From contig JAGKQI010000058.1 of assembly GCA_018806915.1 (NCBI GenBank), positions 310,001 through 374,000 of the forward strand: a stretch of DNA of 64,000 nucleotides. The letters are read 5' to 3'. The notes below the pieces were generated by a model. It searched no databases. It was given only the letters and a program-made list of their open reading frames with translations, and had not been told where the DNA came from. Position numbers and translations under genes: made by a program. This stretch comes from Phytophthora colocasiae (taxonomy: Eukaryota; Oomycota; Peronosporomycetes; Peronosporales; Peronosporaceae). Of this stretch, positions 31,336-44,337 are shown in pieces (positions within the stretch are counted from its first letter, which is position 1; each line of letters starts with the position of its first letter).

Positions 31336-33021
31336 ATGGACGCCTTCCACAACTTGCTGCGCGAAGCCACGAACCCACGCGGAGCTGGCGCGGCGGGATC
31401 CTCTCCACTGCCGACACCCGGAAGCCTCACACAGGCGCTGCATAACGCTGGCGGGGGACACTCGATGGGTATGACCCCCCCACAGCTTGGCGGCACTGCC
31501 GGCAACGGTATGGGCTTGCCCATGGGTATGAGCATGCCGCTCTCGATGCCTGGCCTGCAACCCGGCACCAGCAATGGCCTTGCACCTATTGGGGGCGGCC
31601 GCATGAACCCGCTCATGGCCGCCAACCCGCAGATGTTCCCGAGCCTCGGAGGAGCTGCCACTTCCATGATGCCAGCCAACGGAGCTGCCACCACCACTGC
31701 AACGACCGCCGCTGCCACCGCCCCTGCAGCTGAGAAGAAGAAACCTGCCACCAAGAAGCGCAAGGCTCCCAGCTCCGCCGCTGACGCTGAGTCAGGCGAG
31801 GACGGCCGGAAACAACCCGAGGAGTACGAAGACCCTAAGGCGAAGCGACGTGCACAGATCGCCAAGGCTGCTCGTAAACACAGACAGCGCCAGAAGGATG
31901 AGCTGATTGCGCTGCGTGCAAAGGTGAAGGACCTGAAGGAGCAGATTGAGGTGCTGCAGTCGTCCGAGCCTTCCGAGCACAACACGGAGCTTGGCTGGAA
32001 GCAGGAGGCCGAGCAGCACGCTGAAATCCGCGCGCGTGTGGACCAGGAAAACGAGTTCCTGCGCAAGACGCTTATGGAGCAGATGAAGTTTATCCAGCGC
32101 CTCCAGGACTATTTCACCAAGCAGCCGCTGCTCAACATGCCGTCTCTCGACATGATTTTGAACTCGTCGTCTTCGGCGTCCACCACCCCAGCCGCTCTGT
32201 CAAACACTATCTCCGCTGCTCCTTCGGTACTGCAGCTGCAATCTGGATCGTTCCGTGACCGGATGATTGAAATGGCCACAGAGGCTATGGCGAGCTCGGA
32301 GAAGCAACTTACAGCTTGTGAGACGGCCTTCCACAACCCGAAGACCTCCACCATGACGTACTTTGGACTCCAAGTTCAGTACGAGATGGGCAAGAATGAA
32401 ATGGGTATTTTCTTCCGCCATCACCTGTACGGATGCAACTCGAGCGTAGTGATGAACGATCTCTGGTCGGTCCTCGGTGACATTACTTTCGAGAAGGGGT
32501 TCGCGTTTACAGAGACGGCTGAGGTCCTCGAAGAAGTCGACCCCAACACCAAGTACATTCGCCGAGTGGTGAACCTCACGATGTCTAACGACGCCGCTGT
32601 TGGCGGGGGCATGATGAAGGAGGAAAGCCTTACAGTTAACCAGAAGCGCGACAACCCGGATGGCAGTTCGACCCTGATCTCACGCTCCGTTCAGGACGAC
32701 CCCAGCCACCCCAAGGCTGCTGACCACATTCGCCGCAACGCCACCACTGCGTACGTGATTGATCTACACACTGTCTTGATGTCGTATCATATTGCTAACT
32801 TTGATCGTTGTTACAGGGTGTCTTTAAAGAACTTTAGCGACTCTACTGGCCAGGGCTGTTTGCTTCTTTGGTCTGTCAAGGTCGAACTCGACAAGGACCC
32901 GGATGAGCGCTCCAAGAGCTTCAACATCCCGGATATTATCCTCAAGAATCTGTTCGAAGTTGCTCCTGTGTTCGTGAAGGGCATTGTGGATCGCGCCCGT
33001 GCAACGCTCCCCCAGAGTTAA
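31336..33021 (+). CDS. bZIP transcription factor with altered DNA-binding asparagine
   Basis: Two exons, 31336-32750 and 32817-33021; 539 residues. A Met/Gly/Pro/Ala-rich head (1-135) is followed by a nuclear signal (KKRK) and a bZIP at about 168-235: KRRAQIAKAARKHRQRQKDE, then a leucine zipper. In the usual N-x2-AA-x2-(S/C)R pattern the Asn is Ile here (I-A-K-A-A-R-K-H-R). Phytophthora bZIPs with non-Asn residues at this site have been described as an oomycete-specific group. The C-terminal 280 residues form an alpha/beta region that could be START-like; this is a weak inference. The 66-nt intron is a stop-free multiple of three. Confidence 0.85.
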   Translation: MDAFHNLLREATNPRGAGAAGSSPLPTPGSLTQALHNAGGGHSMGMTPPQLGGTAGNGMGLPMGMSMPLSMPGLQPGTSNGLAPIGGGRMNPLMAANPQMFPSLGGAATSMMPANGAATTTATTAAATAPAAEKKKPATKKRKAPSSAADAESGEDGRKQPEEYEDPKAKRRAQIAKAARKHRQRQKDELIALRAKVKDLKEQIEVLQSSEPSEHNTELGWKQEAEQHAEIRARVDQENEFLRKTLMEQMKFIQRLQDYFTKQPLLNMPSLDMILNSSSSASTTPAALSNTISAAPSVLQLQSGSFRDRMIEMATEAMASSEKQLTACETAFHNPKTSTMTYFGLQVQYEMGKNEMGIFFRHHLYGCNSSVVMNDLWSVLGDITFEKGFAFTETAEVLEEVDPNTKYIRRVVNLTMSNDAAVGGGMMKEESLTVNQKRDNPDGSSTLISRSVQDDPSHPKAADHIRRNATTAYVIDLHTVLMSYHIANFDRCYRVSLKNFSDSTGQGCLLLWSVKVELDKDPDERSKSFNIPDIILKNLFEVAPVFVKGIVDRARATLPQS

Positions 33022-33204
33022 ATCGGCTGCCAGAGATAAGATTCTTTTAAGATGGCATGAAGTCCAGCCACGTAGGTGATTCCGGTATGTTCGTTTTGAG
33101 TTCAATGCATGTCCTTTACCGCCAGATGAACGGTAAAGATGAACATTGAACGTTTGATTTATGCTTGGCGTCAGTCATTAGACCATGGTTTGTAGCAGGG
33201 GGCA

Positions 33205-34393
33205 CTACCGTCGTTCTCGTCTGCGGCTTCGGCTACGGCTGCGACGACGACGATCGCTATCTCGCCCCCTACTTAGCTTTTCGCGGCTTGGAGAGCGACG
33301 TCGTCGCTCCCGGCTTCGGCTTCGGCTTCGAGCTCTCGATTGTGTACTGGCAACCGGGGATCGACTCCGTTGTCGCTTATCACCACGATCCCGCGAGGAT
33401 GTACCCGCCGCCAGACCTTCACGTTTATCCACGCTATTTTCCGATGCAGACACCAAATTAACTGTTGATGACTCAGTAGCGCTTTGAGGCGGTTGGTAGA
33501 TTGCACTGCAACAAAAACACACAGTCAACAGCTTTGTCATCGTGACGCAAATCAACTCTCTTAGGCTGCACCTGTATGATTGTGGTAGACGAGCAAGTGC
33601 TGCAGCCTCACGCTCTGCTTTCGACGCTTTCACTTTCTAAAACAGGAAGCAGTTGATGAGACCTGTGAGTACAGCTTCCACGACATCGTTTCTTTCGTTG
33701 TACGCACCTTTTTCTTCATTCCAAAGTCATCGTAGCCATCTTCCCCCACCTCAGTCCTAGCCGATGCAGCCCTTTACGTAAACAAGTCACGTCACCGTGC
33801 TACGTTAGCCTCACGGTACGTACAGATTACTGCCATTACCGTAGCCGTACCGTTCCTGCCGCTCGTTGAAGCCACCACCTGCACCATCACGTTTTTCGTC
33901 CTGCATCACTTGACAGTATCAGCATTTTTCTTCTTCACAGAGTTGATGACCATTTCAGTAACCAGCGCACCGCTCCTGCCATCCCTGGTTTAGAGGTTTT
34001 ACACATATTGCACTCAGCACGTCGCTCCCAATTGACATTGCCACATCTGCCACAAATAACAACGATCAGCTTCGTTTTCACACTGTTCCCAACCCAAAGC
34101 GTACGTGTTGCACGTCCAGTCCCCAGGTTGGAAGAGTCCAGGCGGTCCTCGGAAATCGGCTTGTCCCTTTGGCTTGGGCTTGTCGCCCCCTGCGTTTTCA
34201 GGACGCGCTGTCTGGCAACGATTGCACGAGTTCCGGCGCGCAAAATTGATATTGGAGCAACTACAGACGAGAACGAAGCGGTGAACAAGGGTGATAGAAA
34301 CATCAAGAAATGCTACAGGACGTACCCGGGATTTGGGCAGGCCCAGTCCCCTTCGGACATCTGGAAGCCGCCACGTCCACAGCGACCTGCCAT
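33205..34393 (-). CDS. ZRANB2: ZRANB2-like splicing factor (two RanBP2 zinc fingers plus RS tail)
   Basis: Seven exons: 34326-34393, 34105-34260, 33971-34046, 33824-33900, 33708-33756, 33572-33636, 33205-33505; 263 residues. ZRANB2 binds GGU-containing RNA through two RanBP2-type fingers and affects splice-site choice. Finger 1 reads [20 protein letters not shown] then NRC; finger 2 reads DWTCNTCGNVNWERRAEC then NMC. Both are split by introns. EDGYDDFGMKKK in exon 5 and an Ala/Glu-rich helix follow, then a C-terminal RS domain (SRSRSRERRRR and repeats). The fingers only appear once exons are joined, which supports the model. Confidence 0.85.
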
Positions 34394-34463
34394 TGATTCG
34401 AATGAAAAATGGTAGGATATGCGCTCAGATCTGATTCCAAACAAAAATGACTACATGTGTACA

Positions 34464-35473
34464 CTAGGTTGCACTGACAGCAGTGGTGGTGTCTGCTTCA
34501 GGTTCTTTCGATGACTCCTTTGCAATCGCTTCTTCTTGAGCAAGTTGGAACAGGAACACCGCAGTTTCAAAGGCCAGTTGTCGTTCCTGTGCGTCTCGGG
34601 CGATTACGAGCCGTTCAAAGGTTTGCTGCAATTCCACAAGGCGATGGTTCGTGAATTTGTAGCGAAGGCTAGCGAGCTGCGAATCATCCAGACGCGTAAA
34701 CTTGTAACTCGAGTAGTCCTTCAGCTGCTTCAGTTGTCGCGATGTAGTACGTACACCCTGTGCTGCGTCGGGTGACAGTTCCTGTAGAGCTGCTTCCACT
34801 GACAGCAAAACCTCCTCTAGCGCCGTTTCGAAGAACTCCTGTACAAAAATGATAAGTAGCAAAACAAAACAATCAAGAAGGTGCTGAGCTGGTACCTTCA
34901 ATTCGTCTCCGTCCATCCTTTCCAGAAGCTCAAACGCGCCATTAGCACTGCTAAACGCGAATGCTCCAGCCATCGGATTTTCGTCATCGTCCTCTTCCAA
35001 TTCACTTAGCAACGCCATGCTTTCGTCCAGCAACATCTCAATGTCCAAGATAATATCATCTTCGTCTTCTCCTGGTGCATCCGCTTCAGCTGTCGCCGCC
35101 TGCAGCTCGTACTCCTTGATAATTTTCTCAACTTTTAAACTCTTCGCCGTCTCGTCCACAGACAATTCCTAGTGAATAGCACAACATCCTTTGTTAGTAC
35201 GCGCACACACAGATAACTTCGCTGCACATTTAGCACAGCAAATAACAAATAACACAGTGGAGGAAAGACCAACAAAACATAACTCTACTGTCTCACCTTT
35301 TCATCCACGTCGAGGTTTTGCTTTGCGTGTTGAGGCGTTACAGCAAATCCAGGAACAAATCCATCGCAAAAGGGTCCATTCAGACTGCTACACATTGCTG
35401 TACGAACTGGAATGTCTGCTATGGCCTCCACTAGTGTGTAAGCAGCGACGACGATTGCCACTAGGAGCTTCAT
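34464..35473 (-). CDS. Signal-peptide protein with coiled-coil, unknown family
   Basis: Three exons: 35297-35473, 34896-35168, 34464-34838; 274 residues. The start MKLLVAIVVAAYTLVEA is a clear signal peptide. A short segment with two Cys (MCSSLNGPFC) follows, then a very acidic region (GEDEDDIILDIEMLLDES) and helical repeats to the end. There is no RxLR or other effector-type motif, no membrane span and no KDEL-type ending. It could be secreted or lumenal. Intron 34839-34895 (57 nt) is in frame and stop-free; retained, it would add a hydrophobic stretch. The start lies 153 bp from the divergent MRPL1 gene. Confidence 0.65.
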
Positions 35474-35626
35474 TATCAGCTGAAAATCAAAAATGAAACA
35501 CGTTGCAAAAAAATATGTCTGGTACATTCAAGCAACATTTTTACCACATACATTCGTACAACATTCATTTAGTGTCGCCGAAGACCATCAATCGTAGCCG
35601 CACGCTGTTAACGCCTCGCCTCCGAC

Positions 35627-36686
35627 ATGACCATGCGCGTGCTCTCCACCTCGAGTGTCGTCAGGACCCGCGTTGCACGTGTTGCCTCGTGCTGGGTACG
35701 CGCTTCTTCAACGCTCGATGCTGCTAGTACGAAGCCTACGCGCTCGCCCACGGCTCTGGGCCTCGTGCCTCGCCGCTCCAATGTACCGGAGGTGCGATTG
35801 TGCTTTTTTAAGGATCTACTGGACTTTAAGGCTAATATTTGTGTTGTTTTGGTGTTGTTCAGCCTCCTATTGATGTTAAGACTGCTTTGAGCAGGTGCAA
35901 AGCTCAGAAGCCGCGCAAATTCGATGAGGTGAGGTTCACATTTGCATGATTGACACTTGTGTGCTGCATTGCGTTACGCACTGAGGCATGGTCGACTCAT
36001 TGTTATGCTGTTATTGCTATTGCAGACTGTTGATCTTGCCATTCAGCTGGGTGTGGATCCGCGCAAGCCCAACCAGAGCGTGCGTGGTGTGGTGAGTCTA
36101 CCGAACGGTACCGGCAAACAGGTTCGCATTGCCGTGTTCGCTCGCGGCCCCAAGGCTGAAGAGGCCAAGGCTGCTGGCGCTACTATTGTGGGTGCCGAGG
36201 AGCTCGTGGAGCAGGTGCAGAGCGGAAAGCTAGAGTTCGACCGCTGCATTGCGACGCCTGATGTGATGCCGCTCGTTGGTCGTGTGGCACGGATTCTTGG
36301 TCCTCGCGGCCTGATGCCAAACCCCAAGCTGGGCACGGTGACGCAGGAGGTCGGAGATGCGATTGCTGCGGCGCGTGGCGGTCAGGTTGAGTTCCGTGCT
36401 GAGAAGAAGGGCATTATCCACGCTGGTGTGGGCAAGATGAGCTTCACGGAGGAGGCACTGCTGGAGAACGTGCGTGCTTTCATGGTTGCACTCAGCGACG
36501 CTAAGCCGGAAGGTGCTAAGGGCAAGTACATCAAGGTAAGGCATTTGTTTCGTTTTATTTGGAGTCATTACTCATTGTTCACTTTTCTAATAGGCTGCTC
36601 ACTTGAGCTCTTCGATGGGTCCAAGCTACAATTTGGACATCAAGTTCCTGGACCCAGCTTCGACGTCTTTCATGCACTTCGAGTAA
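35627..36686 (+). CDS. MRPL1: Mitochondrial ribosomal protein uL1m
   Basis: Four exons: 35627-35791, 35863-35928, 36026-36535, 36594-36686; 277 residues. A 45-residue Arg/Ser/Ala-rich head ([18 protein letters not shown]) looks like a mitochondrial presequence. The body is bacterial-type L1: [41 protein letters not shown] and [17 protein letters not shown]1 forms the mobile stalk of the large subunit at the E site. The bacterial type with a presequence points to the mitochondrial rather than cytosolic ribosome. All introns are GT-AG and in phase 0. Confidence 0.92.
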
Positions 36687-36856
36687 GCAGAGGCATGTTG
36701 CGTTCTGCTTTTAGAAGAGATAGTGCTGTCGGTCAATAGACTTGAGCGGCAGCAACAGGATGCAAATGAAAAGACCATCGTTCACATTTTTCCCTCCCTT
36801 TGTCTCTTCATTTTGTGATTTTGTGCCGAAGATATCTGGTCCGGTCATTTCGGTAC

Positions 36857-37929
36857 ATGCTCGGCAGACAAATGACGGAAGATCTGCGCTATTACGCTCG
36901 CTCGGAGCGCCACCTACAGGCTCTACAGACGTGGCTAGAAGGCTCCAAGCCCACTTACCCTGCTTCTGTGGCCTCCGGAGACTCGGACCCGGTGCAGAGC
37001 AAGCTGTTCCCGCTTCTTAAGACACAGGAATTGGGTGGGGTTGTGCTCTACGCCCCCACTCTAGGCTCGACCCAGACTCTACTACGCGAAACGCTCAAGC
37101 CTTCGGCCCCCGCTGGCCTTCTGTGCTACACAGAGCTACAGTCGAGTGGCAAGGGTCGAGGTTCTAACACGTGGGCGTCGCCTGAAGGATGTCTCACCTT
37201 CTCCTTCCAGAGCGCCTTCACAGACGGAGCTACGTTGCCTTTTGTGCAATACCTTGTATCTCTGGCGATCATTAAGGCTGTGGAGGCGGTGCACACTGCA
37301 GTGCCTGGCAGTGCTGGTCCCGTGAAGATCAAATGGCCCAATGATATCTACGCTAACCAGGTCAAGATCGGAGGAATCCTCTGCCAATCTGAATACCGTG
37401 ACGGCAAATTCAGCGTTACGACCGGTACGTGAAGATCTTGCAGATAATGAACAAGAACTTATACTGACACTGTAATTGACAGGTATTGGCATTAACATCT
37501 CGAACCGATCGCCGACAATCTGTCTCCAGGACATTCTGAGCACCGAAGAACACCCTTCCACCGTCACCAAGTACGATTTTGAGATATCGAATAGAGTAAT
37601 AATACCTAGTTACTGACAAGATGGTTGTATGCAGGGAGGAGTTTTTGGCAGCGTTCTGCAATGTGTACGAGCCGATGGAGAAGCTGTTCATTGAAAAGGG
37701 CTTCGAGCCGTTCATGGCGGACTATCTCGCGAGATGGTTGCACACGGATCAAGTGGTTAAAGTTGCAAGTGGAGACGATGCTGAAGGCAAGAAAGTGGAC
37801 GCGGTGATCAAGGGCCTTACCAGTACGGGGTGTCTGTTGGCCCAAGGTGATGACGGTGCACGTCTCGAGCTCTACCCGGACGGAAACTCGTTTGACTTTT
37901 TGTCGGGCTTGTTGAAGCGCAAGTTGTAG
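36857..37929 (+). CDS. HLCS: Biotin-protein ligase (holocarboxylase synthetase)
   Basis: Exons 36857-37424, 37483-37570, 37635-37929; 316 residues. The enzyme makes biotinyl-AMP and attaches biotin to carboxylase lysines. The biotinyl-binding loop is SSGKGRGSNTWASPEG at about 95-110, and the catalytic block is KIKWPNDIY...KIGGILCQS at about 155-180. The C-terminal cap domain has LEGL-like strands ending DGNSFDFLSGLLKR. It lacks the long N-terminal extension of animal enzymes and resembles the compact BirA/plant type. The start is the first in-frame ATG (MLGRQM); open frame continues upstream without ATG, so a 5' exon is possible. Confidence 0.9.
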
Positions 37930-38016
37930 GTCAACTCGGACAGCGTGTTGTGAAAGTTTGTGCAATTTTCATGGTGAACAAGGCTAGCATTTTTGTAGTG
38001 CAGAATGTCAAGGCCT

Positions 38017-40104
<2,088 letters not shown>

Positions 40105-40370
40105 CGCTCTCTTGATCGTCTTTTACTGAGCAGGCGTCTTTTAGCGAGCAGACGCCTCGAAAGCAATTCGACAAATTTTATTCTTATGGTTATTCTTGAT
40201 TCACTTGTTTCCGCACTTCAGGGATCCGCTTTGTCTTTGCGATTTTGTCGTCCCATGGCGCTTCCTACGACACCACCGTTTTTTTTTCGTCGTATTTCGA
40301 TCCGATCCCAGGGTCTATTCTCCCCCTGAGACGCGGAATCACACATTTACACACAATCGTCACAGGAAGT

Positions 40371-41391
40371 TTAACGCTCGAGCGTTGCATGCTCGATGAG
40401 GTCACTGAGATCAAAAGCCTGTTGTGCGTACAACTCGCTGGACGTCGTCTTTATATGCAGTAGCTCCTCCTCCATGGATGACAGCAGCAGCACGAGCTTC
40501 TCGTAGTCTCCTTGGCAGTGCATGTGCAGACAGCGCATGATTCGCTCGCGAGTCTTCGCGCGGTCCCTTGGCGCTAGCTCTTGGCGCCATTGTGACGATA
40601 CGCGACGAGTAAGTCGAGGACGTTTTGAGGCACTAATAGCGGCGTTAACCTGATCCTTTGGTGGCGAAGAAGGAGGTGTGCGACGCTTGTGAGAGCCCTG
40701 CGCTTGAATATTAACAGTCGGGTCTGGTGAGAGGAGATTGTGTATACGCCACGAGGACGTAGTGGGTGGTGTGGGAACGAGCCGACCTGTAGAGGTTACA
40801 GTGTGTCTCGGACTGGCCGTTGGGTCCAAACGCTCGTTTGGCGGACTTTCCTCCCACACAGAGCGAGGTGATGTCACGTTGTCAGGTAGGCGGGGGGAAC
40901 CTAATTTACCACTGGGCCGTCCAAGGAACGAAACGAGTGACGATGTGAGCGGAGCCTTGTCTTCTATAAATCCGCTGCTGTTGCTGCGTCCGGGTCGTTC
41001 CAGCCCCTGTTCTTGAGTCCTTTCATTGCGCTGCAGCATTGCCGATGGGTGCATGGCGCTAGCCGCAGCCTCGATGGACATGGCAGGCCGCACGTTTCCT
41101 GCTAATTGCTGGCGATGCCGCTGCAACTCGCGCTGGTCTAACAGGGGCAGTTGCTTGTCCGCATGGCTCGCAAGCAACCCCAACAGGCCGTCGGCAGCTC
41201 GCTCCTTGGCAAATACTGCGCGACTGGGAAGCAGATGCGGTATCCGCGGGGCGTCACCTTCGGTTCCTGGCTCTAGGCCGCGCTCCGGCCGTTCTACTGC
41301 TCTGTGTTGCATCGAGATAACAGCAAGGAATAGTCAGGTAATGAACACTGCAGCACCGAGAGAGAAGTGAAGCTGCTTACCGGTGCGCCAT
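40371..41391 (-). CDS. Unknown Pro/Ser-rich protein, 313 aa
   Basis: Best model: exon 1 at 41381-41391 (ATGGCGCACCG) and exon 2 at 40371-41301, joined by a 79-nt intron (GTAAGC to ACACAG), giving the start MAHRAVERPERG. An unspliced start at ATG 41312 (MQHRAVERP) gives the same length, so the N-terminus is uncertain by three residues. The middle is rich in Ser-Pro/Thr-Pro sites with basic nuclear-type patches (SHKRRTPP, SKRPRLTRR). The C-terminal 65 residues form a compact helical domain (RERIMRCLHMHCQGDYEKLV). No family is recognised; a nuclear protein is likely. Confidence 0.6.
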
Positions 41392-42382
41392 TCTCGGGGA
41401 ATAAGGATTTTGCAGCTCTCGAAGAGGTGCCAGTCGAGAAAAATCAGCGGGGCCTGTGATTGGCCAGAAGTTAGAAGCAAAAAGAAATAGAGCGAGAGCA
41501 AAATATCGAACCAAAAAACGGGCAACTGAAAACCCTTGGTTTAACTTGAAAAATAGTTTTGTGTTCGTATTCAGATAACTTGTAAAGGAAGTATAATTTG
41601 TCCGATGTGACAATGTGCCTTAAAACAAGGATGGTGGACCAACCCCAGCTTGGATGGAAGAAACTTCTTCCACAAGCTTTCACATGAACATGCACAACAG
41701 TGTTGTGACAACACACTGCAGAATAAGCCTACAGGCTCTCTTATGCTACCATCAAGCTATTGGCAACAGCATCGTTTGGTTTCCACAATACGTGCATTAG
41801 CCAGCAATACGGCCAAGGTATCGTCACGGAAACTGTTTTCTTAAGAACAATTGAAAAGCGGCATACGCGGTCGTGCTCCTCGTCTGTATTGGACAATGCA
41901 TGCTTGACAACACCGCAAACGTATCACCGGCGTCGATTCGCCGCTCGCCAGAACGGGAAGCGCTTCAACAAGTCTCGTTGCGGGCATATCGCGCGTGAAG
42001 ACAGCTGGCCACACGGAATCGCTGCAACGCGACTTGTTTCCTGCAGACATTCCGCCCTCGATGGACTGTAACTGTACAAGCCAGGATCGGAGACCCTCGT
42101 CATCGGAGATACTGTATATGTAAGTGCACGGACGTACAGCACTACTATTACAGCCAAATTAATGCCTCACCAGCCAGCAAGATATTTAGCTGCGGGGTTC
42201 AGTACCATTCTCTATGCACGTGATACCTCCCTCCCTACAGCAGTGACGCCACGTTAGTCTGTTCAGATTCGGGGTGAATAGTACCGAAAAACAGTAGCCT
42301 TTCGCTCAGCGAAGAAGCGCAGCTCTCTCTTCCGTTGTTCTCGCCGAATCCTTTGTGTAGAATGGCACCAGTGGGGGAACTT
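41392..42382. other. Intergenic, nothing firm
   Basis: Mixed short open frames occur on both strands, none with ATG, splice sites and recognisable sequence. This probably belongs to the repeat-derived island that includes the Fanzor relic. Confidence 0.35.
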
Positions 42383-42679
42383 TCAGAATACTGTATGGTT
42401 GGGGTCGTCTACCGACATGCTACCAGTAGCGTGTACGCATCGAAATTGAGGTACTATGGGTCTTAGTTTACCAGCTTCAACTACAGCTATAGTTTGTCTA
42501 GATACTCTTGGGCCTTTAACGCCAGTACCGCGGCGACGGATAGGAGAGGACTTTGCTAGTATAGCCCTCTCCATGTTCTTGGCGGCGTTCACGTCTCGAT
42601 TGCGAGTCTTCCTTTTCTTGGACGCGACTTGATCTTCATCCGGGGCAGACTTGGGGGTAGCGTCTGATGCTACCCACAT
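42383..42679 (-). pseudogene. C-terminal remnant of a Fanzor/TnpB-type RNA-guided nuclease
   Basis: A 98-codon minus-strand frame contains KKRKTRNRDVNAAKNMERAI. The RDVNAAKN(M/I) segment is the third RuvC motif (final catalytic Asp) that ends TnpB and eukaryotic Fanzor proteins, just after their zinc ribbon. The preceding C-x2-C pairs are missing here: the upstream 60 residues lack the ribbon, and a stop separates the next upstream frame. The first two RuvC motifs were not found. What remains is therefore a 5'-truncated relic of the transposon-borne protein. A basic tail of about 60 residues follows the motif. Chance similarity of a short motif cannot be fully excluded. Confidence 0.55.
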
Positions 42680-43098
42680 CCACTACGCGTCTGCTGTCAT
42701 CTGAATTGGCAACAGAAGCGTGAGGAAGCGCAACCCACCTTCGTGAGGATGTCTTGAAGGCTTCCATAGCTCAAGATGACCCCATGATCCACCTGCAACA
42801 CGGGAATCTGATGCCAGTACATGTTCTCGTACATGTAGCGTCATCAAAATCCGTAGTTGACCACACTGCGACTTTAGACCAGTGATTCTTGCGATCAAGT
42901 TGAAGTGGCAGCTGACCTAAGTACGAAAAACGGCTCCTGCCTTAAATACGAAGTAGGGCTGGGGGCGCCGAAATTTTCGGATTTAATTGAGATATGGCTA
43001 CATATGGTTGTTTGCTGCATGGAAAGCGAGCCGACACACGTCACAGATCCCTTCCTCGTCGCAAACGCTACCAGATTGGAGCAGTGGAAGACACGACG
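42680..43098. other. Intergenic between Fanzor relic and MetAP1
   Basis: The left part continues the degraded minus-strand relic in broken frames. The right part is the MetAP1 leader and includes an in-frame ATG at 42994. Confidence 0.4.
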
Positions 43099-44244
43099 AT
43101 GACCGGAGGCGAAGCGTGTGTGACCCCAACGTGCGGCAAGAGCGGCTCGCTTGTTTGCCCCACATGCAAGAAGTTAGGTATACCGCCAGCTATGAGCACT
43201 TTCTGTTCGCAGCAGTGTTTCAAGGGCTACTGGGCCTCCCACAAGGCGCTGCACAAGATGTTCACACAAGCTCTGGTCGAGGAACAGGCTCGCGCCGAGA
43301 ATGCATCGCCTTTCGACGGCTATGAGTTTACGGGCAAGATGCGACCCGGTAAAGTATCGGATACTGTCAAGGTGCCCGAGACGATCAACCATCCAGACTA
43401 TGCTGAAACGGGTATCCCTGAATCTGAGCAGCGCGCTAGACGCGATAGCAAGAGCATTCCAGTGTACACACCAGAGCAGATCAAGGGCATTCGTGAGGCG
43501 TGTCGTCTGGGTCGCGAAGTGCTGGACATCGCAGGAAAGGCTCTGCGTGTTGGTGTCACGGGTGACGAGATCGACAAGATCGTGCACGAGGCATGCATGG
43601 AACGGGGCTGCTACCCTTCGCCACTGAATTATTATCACTTTCCAAAGTCGGTTTGCATATCGGTGAACGAGGTCATTTGCCACGGCATCCCTGACTCCCG
43701 TCCCTTTGAAGACGGAGACATTGTGAATCTGGATGTGACGGTGTATAAGAACGGCTTCCACGGAGACCTGAACGAAACGTTTCTGGTGGGGAACGTTGAT
43801 GAAGAAGGTATACACCTGGTCAAGACGACGTTCGAGAGTTTAGCTGCAGCAGCCAAAATCATTCGCCCTGGCACCATGTTCCGTGAATTGGGCAAGCACA
43901 TTTCGGCAGTTGCTAATGGAGAGGGATTCTCAGTTGTCAAGTCCTACTGTGGCCATGGTGTTGGAACACACATGCACGCTGTCCCGGACATTCCTCACTA
44001 CGCGAAGAACAAGGCTGTCGGCATTATGAAGCCTGGCATGATCTTCACGATTGAGCCGATGATCAATGTCGGCACGTGGCGTGACCAGACGTGGCCTGAT
44101 GAATGGACCTCTGTGACAAGAGATGGATTGCGTTCGGCGCAGTTCGAGCATTCGTTCCTCGTGACGGAGACGGGCTATGAAATCCTGACCGCGCGCGAGA
44201 ACGAGCCTGTGATGGAGTGGAGTCAGGAGAAACTGCAGCGCTAA
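43099..44244 (+). CDS. METAP1: Methionine aminopeptidase 1, copy A
   Basis: A single exon, 381 residues from ATG 43099 (MTGGEACVTPTC); the second copy at 56824 begins at the same point (MTGAPCVTPTC), which decided the start. An upstream in-frame ATG at 42994 would add 35 residues. MetAP1 removes initiator Met co-translationally. The N-terminal C6H2 zinc finger (CVTPTCGKSG...CPTCKKLG...FCSQQCFKGYW...HK) targets ribosomes. Metal ligands are present: two Asp in LDVTVYKNGFHGDLNE, His in YCGHG, Glu in FTIEP and QFEHS. The substrate-pocket loop reads GHGVGTHMHAVPDIPHY, unlike the usual GHGIGxLFHxxPNVPHY kept in copy B. Confidence 0.92.
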   Translation: MTGGEACVTPTCGKSGSLVCPTCKKLGIPPAMSTFCSQQCFKGYWASHKALHKMFTQALVEEQARAENASPFDGYEFTGKMRPGKVSDTVKVPETINHPDYAETGIPESEQRARRDSKSIPVYTPEQIKGIREACRLGREVLDIAGKALRVGVTGDEIDKIVHEACMERGCYPSPLNYYHFPKSVCISVNEVICHGIPDSRPFEDGDIVNLDVTVYKNGFHGDLNETFLVGNVDEEGIHLVKTTFESLAAAAKIIRPGTMFRELGKHISAVANGEGFSVVKSYCGHGVGTHMHAVPDIPHYAKNKAVGIMKPGMIFTIEPMINVGTWRDQTWPDEWTSVTRDGLRSAQFEHSFLVTETGYEILTARENEPVMEWSQEKLQR

Positions 44245-44337
44245 TGAAGCGACAAAGTCAAGGGAGCAGCGATAGGTAAGTATCATGATTTAGTTAGGTA
44301 GTGTAATTTCTCGAAATGCTGTTTTCCCTGTTTTCGT

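Noticed and set aside
31158..32066. 302-codon open frame on the minus strand
   Set aside because: It is antisense to the bZIP gene and arises from the GC-biased Met/Gly/Ala-rich coding strand; no ATG-proximal signals or family.
42994..43098. Upstream in-frame ATG for MetAP1 copy A
   Set aside because: Copy B begins at the position matching ATG 43099 and the extra 35 residues resemble leader sequence.
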